A stretch of DNA of 64,000 nt from Coptis chinensis (GCA_015680905.1 CM027378.1:14241001-14305000), one strand, 5' to 3'; numbered from the stretch's first letter, positions 12,651 through 25,310 are shown. Numbers and translations are program-made. The notes: generated from the sequence alone by a model not told the origin.

Positions 12651-14509
12651 TATAAACATTTTTTTTGTAGTGAATGCTAACCCTAATTCTACACTAAAGA
12701 CTAAACTAAACTAATAAGAGAATAATAATTAAGAGTAAGGAGGAGAGGGAGAGGCAAGGACCAGTTCATTGGAAAGCTGGTTCCGAGCTGGTCGTTTTGA
12801 CCTAATTTAGGCCTAATTCCCAAACCCGAGTCCAAAGATATGACCTATTAAAATTATGTTGACTTTTATGTTCTTTTTCTACCCAAATTGACTTTGACTT
12901 CCCAGCTTTGACTGGGCTTGAAAAAGGTTTTTCTTCATGATTTTTGGGCTTTAAATGTAGAACTTTCTCAGAAATCATCTTGACTCGTTTCCCTGAAAAA
13001 ATAATGTCTTTAGTCACCTAATCAGTTTCAAGTCCTAAAATGCACAAAAACTCGTAAACAATACTAACTCTTGTTTATTATAAACATAATTGGCCTAAGT
13101 AGAATACTATTAAGGGGTTTAAACTACACTTTTTGGTGCTTATCACACCACCCCCAAATAGCATTTCGCTTGTCCTCAAGCAAAGATGAGAAATAAAAAC
13201 AGATAAGTAGCAAAAATTGTGGTCCTAACTAATACCGTTTCGCAGAGTGTGATTGCATTGACCATATTCAATAAGACCTTAAGCCACTAGGAATTCCCTA
13301 GTGGATGAGTTATAGTCTCGTGAGAGTTTTCCAGAGAAGGTACTCACAAACTTAATTTATACTACAATGACTAAGAGATAAAAGTAATTTTTCCTAATTA
13401 ATCTTAGATATCTATACATCTTAATAACAACATAATAAGAACAATTCTTTTGAAACCTAAGATAATGCACGCATAATAATCAAATCATCTAAAGATACAC
13501 ATACATGTTATGAACTATGTTATTAAATGCAATGGCAGGTCCGTTTCTGAAACTTTTGGAATAACGTCCTTAAGTAGGTCCTCACAATTTGTCAAGACAA
13601 AAATACTCTGATTTTTCCACTCAAGTTTAGCTCACTCCAGTGTGCAGTGGGCACACATTTCCTCACAATCTCAATGACATCCAAAAGAGCCAAGGTCGAT
13701 TAATCACATCTACCACTTACTATCACACCAAATTAATCCTAATTGAGCTAAAAGTCTTTATTATGTGATATGGCACTGAGGTGATGGTTTAAAAAGAGAC
13801 AGAATGGATATTCAAATAAACAAGTCTGAGATAATAGGGTCTTCAATTACATGTAACTAGAGAAAACCTTATTCTTACTTTGCTTTTACACTTAGTTTTC
13901 ATCCTTAGCCCTTTTGTTTTGACTTTTGACTCATTTGATTCTGTTTTTTGGAAATCTAACTTTTTATTTTTTTTTCTATATATATTTTTTTATTTTTGGA
14001 TGGAAACTTCTTTTCTTTTTCTTTTCTGAAGCAACTAACTAAATTTGGTTTTCCACAGGTTTTTCTCTTTATTTTCCTTACTCATCCTATTTCTCAGACT
14101 CATTCAAGATGGGTAGGGTTATTTTTATTTTTATTGGTTTTAAAGATGGGTAAATGATTTGTGGTTGTGAAAAGGCTAAATGAAAGGCTCAGTAAGGCGA
14201 CTAGCGGATAATTACTTATAGGTATGAATTTTTAGTTATATTGATCCAAAGAGGGATTAACTTCTCACTTAAGATATGGTATGGTGATCAAGCAAGTGGT
14301 TGTGTGATTTCTCTATACATATAGTTTAAGTAGTATTCTCACTTAGGATATGATATGTAGAATTAAATAGTCTAATCTAGGTCTCAAAAAAATACAAAAT
14401 GATAGTTTTTCCTCCTGTTACACCTCTTGAGCAATCACAAATTTCTTAAAGCCTTTTTATTTTTCGTCATAAATCTCTCACCTGTTACAACACACAATAA
14501 AAAGTTTAC

Positions 14510-15987
14510 TGATAAGAGCCCAAAACTGTAGTTTTAACCCCTTAATAATCATACTTTTAGACCAATTATGTGAGTAATAATTAAGAGTTAACACTGATTA
14601 CGTGTTTTTATGCATTTCAGGCTTCAAAGTCCATTATGTGCAGAAATGTGCCACTTTAGCGAGATAAAGGAGCAAAGGTTGGTTACTAAGGAGTTCCGTG
14701 ATTAAAGGCCAAGATTCAAGAAGATAAAGCCTTTCTAAAGCCCGGTCAAAAGCTGAAAAGTCGACACGGGCAGAAACAACACACAAGTCAGCAGAACTTC
14801 CGAAGGCCGTATCTTTGGACTCAGATCTCGGAATGGGGCCTACCTTATGTCAAAACGACCGGCTCGGAAAGAGCTTTCCAATGGTCTAAGCCTTGGCCCA
14901 ATCAGAGGAGCAGAAGTGGACGAAAAGTCTGTCGAAGTCAATGGCAGCTGAAGAGGCCTTTTTGGACTGAAAGAATTGGGTTTTGGGCCTGATTCTCTGG
15001 CCCAAAACATGGCTCCAAGCCCATGCACGATTTTTGGATCTGAATGTATAAAAACCAAAGCTTCACTCTTTGTTAATGGTAGATAGTTAGACCTAGATTA
15101 GAAATTAGATTAGTAGCCTCCATTAATTAGTTTTAGATCTCAGTTTTAGAATTTCATTCCCTGTTTTAGATTAAAACTTTAAATCATTGTTCTTTATTGA
15201 TTAGATAAATAAAATAGTTATTCTTGTCAATTTCGATTTTGTCATTTACAATTTATTAGATCTAATTTCAATTCTTGTTATCATTCAATTCTTAGTTATT
15301 AATTAGATTTCGATTATTGTTTAGTTAAATTTCATAAAGTTAGAATCTTTGTAATATGTTGTATTCAATTTCAATGGGAAATGATGGTTTGATGAATCAA
15401 GGCTAAAACCTCCATTAGAGAGGTTGATGAAGCCTTGATGAAAACTTAGTTGTATAGTGTAGAAGCGTTGTAGAGTCTATTCCATTCTAGAAGGTCGTGT
15501 TTCGCCATGAGAATGGGTGGACGACCTCACATGCTAGTTATAATTGGTAGAAATGCCATGCTAATTAGGGATTAGAACGAGCAATTCTTACCGTAAAAAC
15601 GTAAGAATTGCATTACAACACTCTATTCTAGGTGATTAAGTTGGATTCGAGGTGGATTCAATTCCCCTCTAATTCTTTATCTAGATTCAAGAACATTAGT
15701 ATTTCCATATATTTCGTAGTGACATTCAACATATTGCTTTTCATATTGCATTGTAGTATAATTCTCCCTCGTAAAACTCTCATTAGACTTAAGACCGACT
15801 AATTAGACTAGAAAACATTCCATGCTAGAGCACTAGGAGTGGAACGAATTTGTTACTCCACTTTATTTCGATAGATTCGAGAGTAGAAGACTTGATAAAT
15901 ATAGACACGTAAATAAGTTTTAGTTTTACTTGCGTTTTGAGTTTTATCGTTCATTTCGTAGGTAAACTATCATTTTACCTTTTATCA
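14510..15987 (+). repeat. 5' LTR of the full-length Athila-type element
   Basis: 1478 bp, TGATAAGAGCCC... to ...CTTTTATCA. A TATA box (TATAAAA) lies at 15047-15053. It is co-linear with the 3' LTR at 27020-28498 over its whole length. Confidence 0.92.
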
Positions 15988-15989
15988 AA

Positions 15990-16010
15990 AGGCGCCGCTG
16001 CCGTCTTAGT
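15990..16010 (+). promoter_or_regulatory. Primer-binding site, tRNA-Asp-like
   Basis: AGGCGCCGCTGCCGTCTTAG follows the LTR after two bases. Its core GGCGCCGCTGCC equals the site in the left-hand sister element. Athila elements typically prime from tRNA-Asp; the precise tRNA is inferred, not checked. Confidence 0.7.
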
Positions 16011-16522
16011 TTCACTTTAGCATTGTTTTCATAGTATAATTAGTCATTTTTAAGTCCCATTTCACCCACCCACCCCTGTTTGATTCATACTTTGTGGTTT
16101 GTTCGTTTCAAAGATTGAAAAGTTCCGCGAAAAATTACGGGCGGCCCGCGCCATACATACCGAAAAGCGACCAGCTAAGTTCTTGGAACATAGAAGCGAC
16201 CAGCCCCATACCGAAAGACTGCGCTAAGTTACTAGAACACCTGGGCGCCACACGGCCCAAAGCGAAAAGCGCAGCCACTAAAAATTTGAAATTTGCCGGA
16301 TTTCCACGGGTTTGTTTTGAATTTCAATTTTTCAAGTTTTTCGATGTTTTAACTTATTATATACACTGAACACGCGTAAACAAGGCGCTATTCATAAAGC
16401 CGGCAAGGGGCCTTGTCAGGTATTCCTTTCTTCCACACCTCGCGTCTCCGGTTAGAGGTTTCTACTAGTATATCGAATTGTTTGAAGTGTTGCATGTTTA
16501 GTTAAATTCAACTTAGTCTTGC
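16011..16522 (+). other. 5' leader of the full-length Athila-type element
   Basis: Untranslated leader. A GC-rich patch at 16130-16285 holds the sister element's hairpin region in a scrambled form. Nothing else was recognised. Confidence 0.55.
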
Positions 16523-19500
16523 ATGAGATTAAAGGTGCAGTCGAAGAAAACCAACTAACGTAATTACACGACAACGTCAACAAACAAGTCTATCTAGTTT
16601 CCCACCCACTACACCTCTAGCTACTATTTCACATACACCACCGATATTATGGATGAAGAAAGAGAGACTCCTCTCTCGACTTTTATAAATCCTTGGCGAT
16701 AGCCCTAAATCTTGCATCGTTCTAGCGGACCGATTAGGGGATTTCCGCATCCCCAAATATATTTAATTTGTTACCCGTTTTCATGGTTTAGACCATGAAA
16801 AACTTATCGGCTACATCGTAGGATTGAACAAGTCCTTACAACATTCCACCATCCTACGGTTGGTGCGGAACAAATTAAATTGAGGGGTATTCCCTTTCAC
16901 CTTAGCGATAAAGGCGTCTTAGTTAACTTGCCCAAAGCGCTGAATTCTATGGACTCGTGGGCCAAACTTGTTCAAATTGTTTACGGAACATTTTTACCCA
17001 CCCCTAAAGACGGATGAAATGCTTTCCAAGATTCACTTCTTTCGGAGAATCCTCATGAATCATTTTCGAGGCTTGGAATCGTTTCACCGATCTCCTTATA
17101 GAGTGTCCACACTCAAAGACCTAGCAAAAGACCGTTAGTTAGTGCCTTTTCAAAGGACTTCTACACCACCATAAAGAAGTCCTAGACATAATGAATGGGG
17201 GTAGTTTCCTAAGTAAAGGAGCCTCGGAGGCATATAAATTTTTGGAAGATCGGACTAAAGCGTAATAATAATTGGGGGGTAGTGACGATTACTCCCTCTC
17301 GCTAGTTCTTCTTCAACAGAGGCTACCAAGTATGTTTGAGGTTAAATCGGATCCCGAGCTTAAAACTCTAATTGAATCCCTCACAAAAAAGGTAGAGGCC
17401 ATTTCTGTACAATAAAAGTCTATCCCCGTCATGAATGTAAATTCAAATCCATGTAGTTTCTGTTGGAGTCCTGAGCATCCCGACTCCCACTGTCCTATAG
17501 CCTATGAACATTCTTGTTCCATTAATAGTGAACCTAACGCCCTTTGGAGACAAAATCCCACCTTCGGTTGGAGAAATAACCAACAAGTCACACTTACAGG
17601 GTACAATAATCAATATGTTAGGCCAACGCACAGTTATAACCAAGCTCCACCACAACAAGGACAGGATCAGGGTAATTATAATAATTATAACAACCAAGCG
17701 CAACCTTAACAAAGTCAAGCACAAGGTCAATGTAGTTATAATAATTATAATGCTAATAGAGGTATCGTTCCGGTAAATAATAACTATCACAATCCGCCCA
17801 TAAATAATCAACGCGAGATAGTTCCAATCACACCACCCGTGACTACTACACCCACACAACCGGATCGTCTTGACACCTTCATACAAGTGAGCCAACAACT
17901 TTTCCAAACCATGGCTCAATCTAACCAACACATTCTACAATCCGTTAATAATTTAAACCAACAGTTAGCCCAAGAGAAAGCCCAACCAAAAGGCGTGTTT
18001 CCATGCCAATCGATACCCAACCCTAGAACAGCAAACACAGCCTTTGAGGTAAACGGTAATACTAGTACGGAAACTACAATCGTAGGTGAGCTAAATGCCA
18101 TCACCACTCTCCGTTCTGGAAGAGTGGTTGATAACAAAGTAACTATGCCTATAGTTACCCCATCAATACTCCCTACACCGATATCGAACTAGATACGAAA
18201 TAGAAACCAAGAACCTACCACTTTGTAGAGGTACCCGGTTAAACCACAACCTAAGAAACGTAAAAGCCAAGGTTACACATCAAGTCGAGCCATACGCTAA
18301 ATATAGAGCGAAACCACCGTTCCCTCAGAAATTAGCCATGCTAACCAGGGATACTAACTTTGAGGAGATTAGGAACGTTTTCAAAAATCTAATGATAAAC
18401 CTTCCTTTTCTCGAAGCTATAAAAAAGCTACCTAACCACGCTAAGTTTCTTAAGGAGTTGTGCACTACTAGGCGTAAGACCAACATACCTAAAGATGCCT
18501 TTCTAACTGAACAGTTCCCAACTTTATCCGAAAATAATAGAATTGTTAAGTACAAGGACCCCGGCGATCCCATCGTATAATGCACCTTAGGAGATTCTCA
18601 TCGACGACCGGCTACTAGACACGGGGGCTAGTGTTAACTTACTCCGTTTTATTTGTATAAACAAATAGGTCTAGAGGAGATGCAACCTACTAAAATGACA
18701 TTGCAATTAGGCGATCGGTCTATTAAGTATCCTAAGGGTGTGGTTGAAAACGTCTTTGGTTAAAGTCCAAAATTTTTTTACTACTCGGCCGACTTCGTTA
18801 TCCTCGACCGCGAAGTCACTAACGACTCTGTACCTATCATTTTAGGCGTCCCTTCTTGGCTCACGCCAACGCTCATAAACTGCCAGCGATGGTTCGATGT
18901 CCTTGTCCTTTGGCCATCTTTTTCTGTTGAGGTAAATGTTTTCAAAACGAGGACCGCGATATCGATTCATCTACAAATGGAGAGGTTAGCATGATCGAGA
19001 GCTTAGCTCAAGATTACTTCAAAAACATGTTTCGAGAAACAGATTAACAAATTCCTTTCCTTCGAAATTCCGACTTTAACAATGACTCCCTGGTAGTAGA
19101 CGAAATCGAAGAAGAATTCCTGCAACTCTTTTGCACCGCTTCTTTACCACTTCGCGAGTCCCCCCTTGCCAACAACCATTCATCCCTTGATGCTATGACG
19201 GAAGATGAATTTTTCAATCTCTATCCCAGCGACCCTTTTGACCCAACTATTGAGGAATGTCTTGCATATATCAAGATTTCTGATGATATGGACTTGAAAG
19301 CTCTAGCTGAGAATCATTCACCTTCCATCACCAATATTCCCCACCCTCCACCTTTTCAAAGGAACCTCGAGTTTGCACTCGATCCTTTAGTTTCTCTTGT
19401 GCTTCATGATTTTTTAAATCCACCTAGTAAACAAATACTTCCCAAGGATAAACCACTTGACACCTTCATTTTCAGACTTGAGACAGTCCCTAACTACACC

Positions 19501-19638
19501 ATGAATGAGTTTTGTGCTAAACCCACATCCTCATTTTTTCCATGCTTTCCTCTAAAACTTATCCCAATCCACCATATCTTCCACAACCATTCACTTTTCC
19601 ACACTTATTCACTAGGACACCCTCTCGTTCAAAGATGA
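16523..19638 (+). pseudogene. Athila-type gag-protease remnant
   Basis: Starting from the ATG at 16523, frames are broken by many stops and indels, but the order is clear. The gag core is at about 16800-17020 (EQIKLRG, then NSMDSWAKLVQ). A CCHC knuckle C-S-F-C-W-S-P-E-H-P-D-S-H-C is at about 17455-17500. An N/Q-rich stretch runs to 18190 with the Athila hallmark NAITTLRSGR near 18085-18120. A conserved linker (KLPNHAKFLKEL) lies at 18430-18460. A protease-like region at 18600-18930 has TLQLGDRSIKYPKG and PIILGVPS. A final open frame, 19195-19638, is the spacer downstream of protease. Reverse transcriptase and integrase are missing, suggesting internal deletion. Confidence 0.82.
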
Positions 19639-20403
19639 AACATAAGGTGCATGCTTTCGGTTATGTTATAGGTCTATCCGACTTCGCTTTCATTCCACTA
19701 GGCTGGCGCGTCGTAGGAAATCTTGGTGCTTGATTGTGTTTGGATATGTTTTACGTGATATTTATTTATGGAACGATCCACAACTATTTAGGTTGTTGAT
19801 ATATGATAAACCTGCATATTCATACATATATTTAGATAAAGTCTCAAGTATCTAACTATAAACGACTCAATTTTTGTGTTTGGTGCATTTTCTTTCATTT
19901 CCATATATTGGTGAATGCACTATTCAGTAACCGGACCCTCCCTATGGAGTATGTGGTCATTAGTACGGATCCTAAGTCCACGTTTCACATAATTCCGTTT
20001 TCCACTCTTGCATGTTTTTCTTGGTTTTTGAGTCATGTTTCTCTATGGTGTGAATTATGTCTTTCTCGCTTATTGTTTTCCTTTATATTAAACCTAATTC
20101 ATAAAAAGTAAAAAGTTTAAAGCTATAAAAATAGTAATCTAGCAAGTCTCGGGAATCGACCTTAAAAGACCCGTTTTAAAACAAATTTTTACAAACCTGT
20201 TTTCAAAAATTTGTTTGGGGAATGGGTGTTGGTTTTTCCATTCTTGATCACTCAAATTCCTATTCTTACCCCCACCTCGCTCCCTTGTCAAAAAACAAAA
20301 CCACGAGGCGCACTCCTGACTTCAAATGAACCGAGACCAAAAATTTCCAGTTTTTCTGGGGTTGTTCCCTGGTCATTTGCACCGCACGAGGCGTAGTTTT
20401 GAG
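19639..20403 (+). other. Internal non-coding stretch of the Athila-type element
   Basis: This lies between the gag-protease remnant and the accessory frame, where pol would be expected. No reverse transcriptase or integrase motif was seen on either strand. Confidence 0.5.
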
Positions 20404-20559
20404 ATGACATCTCCTACAATAATACCGGAACAGTCTTTCGAAGATTTGTTCCCAAGCACTACTTATGGTGCTTGGACTCGCGAGGTGATCACACACGTAG
20501 GTTGGGAACCGCTTATGGTTCTTGCTAGCATTTGTTCTTGGACTTGCCATGCCCGCTGA
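20404..20559 (+). pseudogene. Truncated accessory reading frame of the Athila-type element
   Basis: The frame begins at an ATG at 20404 (MTSPTIIPEQSFEDLF...). Sequence at about 20515-20600 matches, in opposite orientation, the accessory frame at 63920-63990. At about 20598 it jumps to the sequence found after the end of that frame near 63306, so most of the coding part has been deleted here. Family unknown; position is that of the third frame of Athila-type elements (often called env-like), but I see no transmembrane segment. Confidence 0.55.
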
Positions 20560-20749
20560 AATACAAGACCCACGGTGCTATTGGGTAGATAATATGCATG
20601 TCCGGGAGATAAGGTAAGTTTTTAATTCCATTTAGTGTCTGCTTATGTCCCAAGCAATTTAAGTCTGTTAACCCCATAATGGGTGGAACTCTTATAGAGT
20701 TGAGTTAGTTTTTATATTAGTATGTTTTAACCTTCACTAGTAGAAAAAA

Positions 20750-21040
20750 GGCTTTTTGTGACTGTTTTAAAATGTTATTTGTGACTGTTCTGTTCGAAAC
20801 GGTCACAAATGTCTGAAAAGGGTTTTTTGTGATTTGTTTTAAAAGTTTTTTGACGTCGACGTTTTGAAAAACGGTCAAATGATTTTTTTTTTTTCTAAAA
20901 AAAGTGTATATGTGTAGAGAACTATTTGTGACTGTCATATTCAGAAGTGTGACAAATAGTTTTTTCTAGGTTGTGGAGTATAATTTGTGACTGGTCTTCA
21001 AAAACAGTTACATATTCCCATATTCCCGGACTTTATGTGA
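20750..21040. repeat. Left subterminal repeats of CACTA element 2
   Basis: At least five copies of TTTGTGAC(T/G)GTT or its complement, for example near 20755, 20777, 20800, 20925 and 20980. Confidence 0.78.
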
Positions 21041-21869
21041 CAGTCCTTAATACCCAGGTATTTTTGGCTCCCCTAACTACAAGAGCCAAAAAAAAAAAAA
21101 AAAAAACAGCAAGAGCCCACTAAGTAAAAGTAGTTAGAAACCCAGGGCTCGGTTTCCCCGGCCCATTCTTCCAACACTTCCAATTACGTGCCTCTACCAA
21201 AAAAAACACTCGATCTCCCACGACTCTCTCTCTCTTAACTTCAGCCGTTAGGTTTCCAATAACTGTGTCAAAGTCCTTAATCAGTGTTCATTGGCTCTTC
21301 CTTCTCATCTCTCTCTTCGATTTTGAATTAAAAAGTTTTCATATTTTGAGTTCTATGCGATTTTTCTTTTCGGGAACGGGGAGGTTGGTTGCTCCAAAGG
21401 TTTCTTTTTTTCTCTTTCTTTCTCTTTTATTAATAATAAAACACTAATCTTTTTTCTTGCCTTTGTTAGAAAATTGGGATTAATGAGGAGATATTCAGTG
21501 TTGATCTAAAAAAAGGAGAGGTTGACCAAGGTTAGTGTTCTTTTCCTTGATTAAAGTGAATTGGATAGGAAGAAATGGGATAAAGTTTTGATTTTTATAT
21601 AGCAATTATAGAAGCATGTAGAGATGACTTTATAGTAAGAGGAAAATATTGTGATGTAGCCATAAAAAGTTTTGTTTCTTTATGATCTTAGCTTAAATTT
21701 TGAATTGAAACTAAATGTATTGATTGAGTCATGTATGTTTAGAGAAATAAGAAAGTGTACACTTGGTTTCGTTTTGTCCGTAAGGGCTCATAATTTAACG
21801 AATGCAACTGAGAAGTTATTGATTTTGAACGATTTTAGCTTAGTTACACGCTTATGTAATAATGTATCT

Positions 21870-22168
21870 TCTATTTATGAAATCCAAGCCCATTTGAAGG
21901 GAAGCCTGATGCTACATACATTTTCCTTAAAGGATGAAGATTTTGTTAAGGTTGCGACGGGGAAGATGAACCCGCAATTTGCTTTCATGAGGTCTGTGAC
22001 TTTTGAAATTGTATGTGGTTTGGAAGAAATTATTTTTCTGTTTTGTGGTTTGATGAGGGGTTTGTTTATGGTTTTTATGTATACAGAGGGAGCAATGAAG
22101 ATCAAGGGTAGTCTCAATCTTTGAACATAAATTCACTCGATATCTTCCCAAAGCCTTCAAAGATGTGA
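21870..22168 (+). pseudogene. Captured fragment of an SCP2-type sterol/lipid-binding protein gene
   Basis: SCP2-domain proteins bind or transfer lipids, often in peroxisomes. An exon ending at 21991 reads SLKDEDFVKVATGKMNPQFA then FMR, followed by a GT donor. The next exon starts at 22087 after TATACAG and reads GAMKIKGSLN, then in a shifted frame DIFPKPSKM and a TGA at 22166-22168. This is the conserved C-terminal end of the SCP2 domain. The intron (21992-22086) is retained, so capture was at the DNA level. Two small indels break the frame. Confidence 0.82.
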
Positions 22169-22488
22169 TTGAGCAATCTATTTGAATGGTATTTTCTCTT
22201 AGAATATGCAACCGCAAAAATTATTTAGATTTATATGCTTTTATGAAATGATCTATTTTCCATTCTCGTAATGTTTCTTTCCAAATCCTAGTGTACATTC
22301 GGATGAAGTAGCTAAGGAGAAGTTGGGCATATGGAATTTGTTCTCCTTTCAATGTTTATTGCGTGTTGATATTCTTATCCGGGACTAAGAGATACGAGAT
22401 ACAAGAAAGGGTCGAAGTCCTATGGTCCAAAATTTTCAAGTTATTGTATCTTCTATAAAGAAAAGAAAGCTCAACATGCCTTCAAATA

Positions 22489-22810
22489 TTAGTTTATTAT
22501 ATGAACATTGTCCCCCGGCCTCGAGAATCTATCACCTGAGATCGGTTTAGGTGAGTAGTAGATTTCTTTGCATGAGTCACAGACACTAAGATACCACCGC
22601 CTCCAATAAGTAACCAACACACAGGCAAGCAGATTAGGATTAACCGGACCTAAGAAGAGGGCGCGCAAGTTCAGGCCTCCTTTGGGACCCCGGCTATAGG
22701 GAATCTTTGGCTTTGGCGTCCGGATGATTGCCCGGTTCCAAAGTTCGGGTACATTTTGCGAGCAAAAAGATGTGTTACCCAAGGGAGAGGGAAAAAAAAT
22801 CAAAACTCGT
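22489..22810 (-). other. GC-rich patch of unknown origin in CACTA element 2
   Basis: This stretch is distinctly richer in G+C than its surroundings and has a 104-codon open frame on the minus strand (with GGLNLRALFLGPVNPNLL). It matches no protein family I know. It could be organellar or captured nuclear DNA. A T-tract of about 22 bases follows at about 22900. Confidence 0.3.
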
Positions 22811-22994
22811 CTTCTGAGCCTACAAAACTTCCTTTACAAAGATGAATAGTTTGGTTGACATGTACCAAGCCTCATAATAACAAGGGAAAAAAAGAAGAGT
22901 TTTTTTTTTTTTTTTTTTTTAAATGATCTACTCTTGGACAAAGATATGAATATCCAATTCAATCATCATCATTTTCTCGAGGATTGTACAACCG

Positions 22995-23373
22995 ATGATT
23001 TGGAAGCTTTTCTTTACGTTTTTCTTGGACAAGGTCCGCCATAAGCTGCTTGAAGAGGATTTTCAAATAAATGGTTCATCATCCCCAAACCCTTGGAGAC
23101 TCGTTCAATTCACGAAGATAGAAGAAGTGAAAATGGTGATCGAGGTTACTTCCGGTCACGAAACAACGACAATCATATTTTGGACAACATATGCACAAAT
23201 GATCACCTTCTCGTAGAAACAATCTACTACTATGTGGAGATCAATTGGTCATTTTCAAATTCCAAAGCAGGGCTCACTTATTGCCTTCTTTGTGGGAGCC
23301 ATAATGATCACCATTGCAATCTATGACCGTTTGATCACGCCATTTTGGAACAAATGGAAAGGAAAACATGGTA
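22995..23373 (+). pseudogene. Captured fragment of an NPF (NRT1/PTR) transporter gene
   Basis: NPF proteins are twelve-helix nitrate/peptide/hormone transporters of plant membranes. The fragment reads FFLDKV, then NPWRL and KIEEVKMV, then IIFWTTYAQMITFS, and, after a stop, TTMWRSIGHFQIP, LIAFFVGAIMITIAIYDRLI and PFWNKWKGKHG. These are the order and spacing of the central loop and helix 7-8 region of NPF proteins. One in-frame TAG follows ITFS at 23214-23216. Only a single exon's worth is present; similarity stops after about 23373. Confidence 0.85.
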
Positions 23374-24544
23374 TGGTTGAAAGAAAAATGTCGATAATGC
23401 AAGTATGCACCATTTTATGCTAACCGGTGATTTCTTGTACCTACAACAGTTTCAAAGAAATTTTGCAAAGTATTTCGATAGGACTCATCATGTCAACAAT
23501 TGGAATGGCCCCGCAATATGGTTGTATGTGCTTTACTATCTCTTTTGCTAGTAACGGTCGATTTACTTGAAATCATTAATTCTACTACATGTACAAACAA
23601 CAGTTTACTATCTAGTGAGACCCTAATTTCCCTATCTAGTGAGGGGGAAATCCTAATTTGCTCATCTAGTAGGGGGTAATACTAGTAAACCTTTTGTTTT
23701 ATTGGTCTTATAACAGTCTAAACAAAATTTTCTCTATTTCTCATTAGACATTATGCACCATCTATATTATACATGCAAGCACCGGCCTAAATCATCATGG
23801 CTCTCTAAATCTTGGAATGGATATTAGGACAAACGATTGTCACTTGCCAAATAATAGCTTCTTGCAGATTAACCATGTTTGCAAAACATAACATGTTTAA
23901 ACAAAAACGCCTTAGCTATAAGTGTAACTTGTAGTCCAAAGACATTTATATATATGTCCATCCGCATGTCTTGTTGTTTCCAAATTAATATGTATCATAG
24001 ATTACTAAAGTGTTGTGGTTGCGACCAAAGATAAGTTAGAGTCGCGAAACATTAATGGATTAATGAAGGTCGATGGTTTAATTACTATTATTATTGTTTA
24101 CTTGAGATTTATTGTATTGAGTTTGTTATTTTGATGGATGGACAACAATATTGTGGTTCGATTAGGTCCCAAGAATGGGCGAGGGAGATTTGCATTTGGA
24201 GGTAGAAGAAGCTTTGTTGTTAGAGCTTCATCCGCTTGGTGATTCGCCAATTGAACCTCTTTGATTAGAGTCTCTCATTGGGCTTTTTATCCCATATATT
24301 GAAAAGTCATCCCCATCTTGTTCTGGTTGCCGACTTCAGCATCATCGATCGGTTGTAGCCGCTCAAGGCGTTGATCAACGGCTTTGAATGTTTACAAACC
24401 GATCGATGTCGAAGAAGTTACACCCAAAGAAGAGCCCTCCGCCGGGCACGGACCTCGCTTTGTACAAAAAGTTTAGTTTTACTTTTAAATTTGCAATAGT
24501 TGAATTGATAGAGTAGTTGGGGGTTTACTTAAAGTTGTTATTAT

Positions 24545-24826
24545 TGTGAAAACTTTAGGAGAATTGCTGAGGTTAAAGGCGAATGAGAGAGGAAGAAGGC
24601 GTTAGAAGAGATATTGTATGCATTAGTTGTGCAGAAGTTTGTGGATGCTGATGTTTCGTTGATACCATCAATTGCCCCATCGTCTCATCCGTCGGGTAAA
24701 GTAGATACTTCGCTGAATGAGGAGGAGAAGCTTGAAGAGCTTCATTCTCAAGAAACTTTCTGGCCAGCAAGAAGACTTTCTACCTTGGATATATGTCAAA
24801 GCCTTTCGAACTATGATGAAGACTAA
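24545..24826 (+). pseudogene. Captured fragment resembling a DUF760 (UV-B-induced, plastid) protein gene
   Basis: An open frame with ALVVQKFVDADVSLIPSIAP, then SGKVDTSL and EEKLEELHSQE resembles the C-terminal part of plant DUF760 proteins such as the UV-B-induced chloroplast family. The match is from memory of the family pattern, so confidence is moderate. The frame closes at a TAA/TAG-rich tail at 24826. It lies on the same strand as the SCP2 and NPF fragments. Confidence 0.5.
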
Positions 24827-25089
24827 TCACGAGTATTTTACGTGAATGTGACTTGGTCACAATTCTTTCCTAATCCATTAATTTGTATATTATTAAGTAT
24901 TTATTTATTGATTACCTAAGTCTTATGTTTATTTTTGCTATTGGAATGTTCAATGGAGTTAGCATTTATGAATGCTATTTGAATTTTAATGGATTATATT
25001 TTAGGTGTATATTTGTTACAGTTCCAATTCAATGTGAAATGTCCGTTTTCAAATATATATCTTTTTTTTGAAAAAAATTATAACATTTA

Positions 25090-25310
25090 TCATGGTTTTG
25101 CCAGAACTGTCACAAAATATACGTTTTTTTGTGATGGTTTTTGAGTAGTTGTTACCGTTTTTAATGGCTGAGAGGGGCTAGTCTGGAACAAATATTTGTG
25201 ACGGTTTTGGGAAAAAAAATAAATGACTCTCACTCCGTCACGGTTTTGGAAGAAAAAAAAAACAGTGACAAAAGACTTTTTGTCACTGTTTTTAACAGTG
25301 ATATAAAGCA
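25090..25310. repeat. Right subterminal repeats of CACTA element 2
   Basis: Several TTTGTGACGGTTTT / AACNGTGACAAA copies, for example near 25130, 25195, 25235 and 25262, ending at the terminal CTTGTAGTG. Confidence 0.78.

Larger units (their letters stand above)
7402..12672. mobile_element. CACTA (En/Spm) DNA transposon, probably non-autonomous
   Basis: 5271 bp with termini CACTACTAAAAAG (left) and TTTTTTTTGTAGTG (right), a short imperfect inverted repeat. It is flanked by a 3-bp target duplication AAT (7399-7401 and 12673-12675). Subterminal arrays of an accgagataa / ttatctcggtt motif occur at about 7425-7640 and 12360-12640, as expected for transposase-binding repeats of this superfamily. 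No reading frame resembling a CACTA transposase was recognised. Exon-like pieces at 10506-10610 and 11281-11472 may be captured host sequence. It lies inside an Athila-type LTR, so it is younger than that LTR. Confidence 0.9.
6850..14509 (-). mobile_element. Athila-type element remnant: 3' LTR and 3' untranslated part, split by a CACTA element
   Basis: The LTR is in two pieces, about 6850-7401 and 12673-13146, separated by the CACTA element. It ends CTTATCA at 13146; the polypurine tract follows (CACCACCCCCAAA at 13147 on, read on the minus strand). The left piece includes the family block CCTCTAATGGAGG near 7263; the right piece includes the block at 12770-13130. From 13147 to 14509 the sequence is the 3' untranslated part, co-linear with 61483-62750. 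The far left LTR edge is diffuse and my boundary is approximate. The body is cut at 14509 by another element. Confidence 0.7.

Noticed and set aside
17443-17931. 162-codon minus-strand frame rich in isoleucine
   Set aside because: It is the complement of the N/Q-rich gag tail at 17431-17709; the zinc knuckle on the plus strand is the real signal.
22489-22803. Possible organellar gene in CACTA element 2
   Set aside because: The frame is open and GC-rich but no mitochondrial or plastid gene could be recognised, so only an unlabelled patch is reported.
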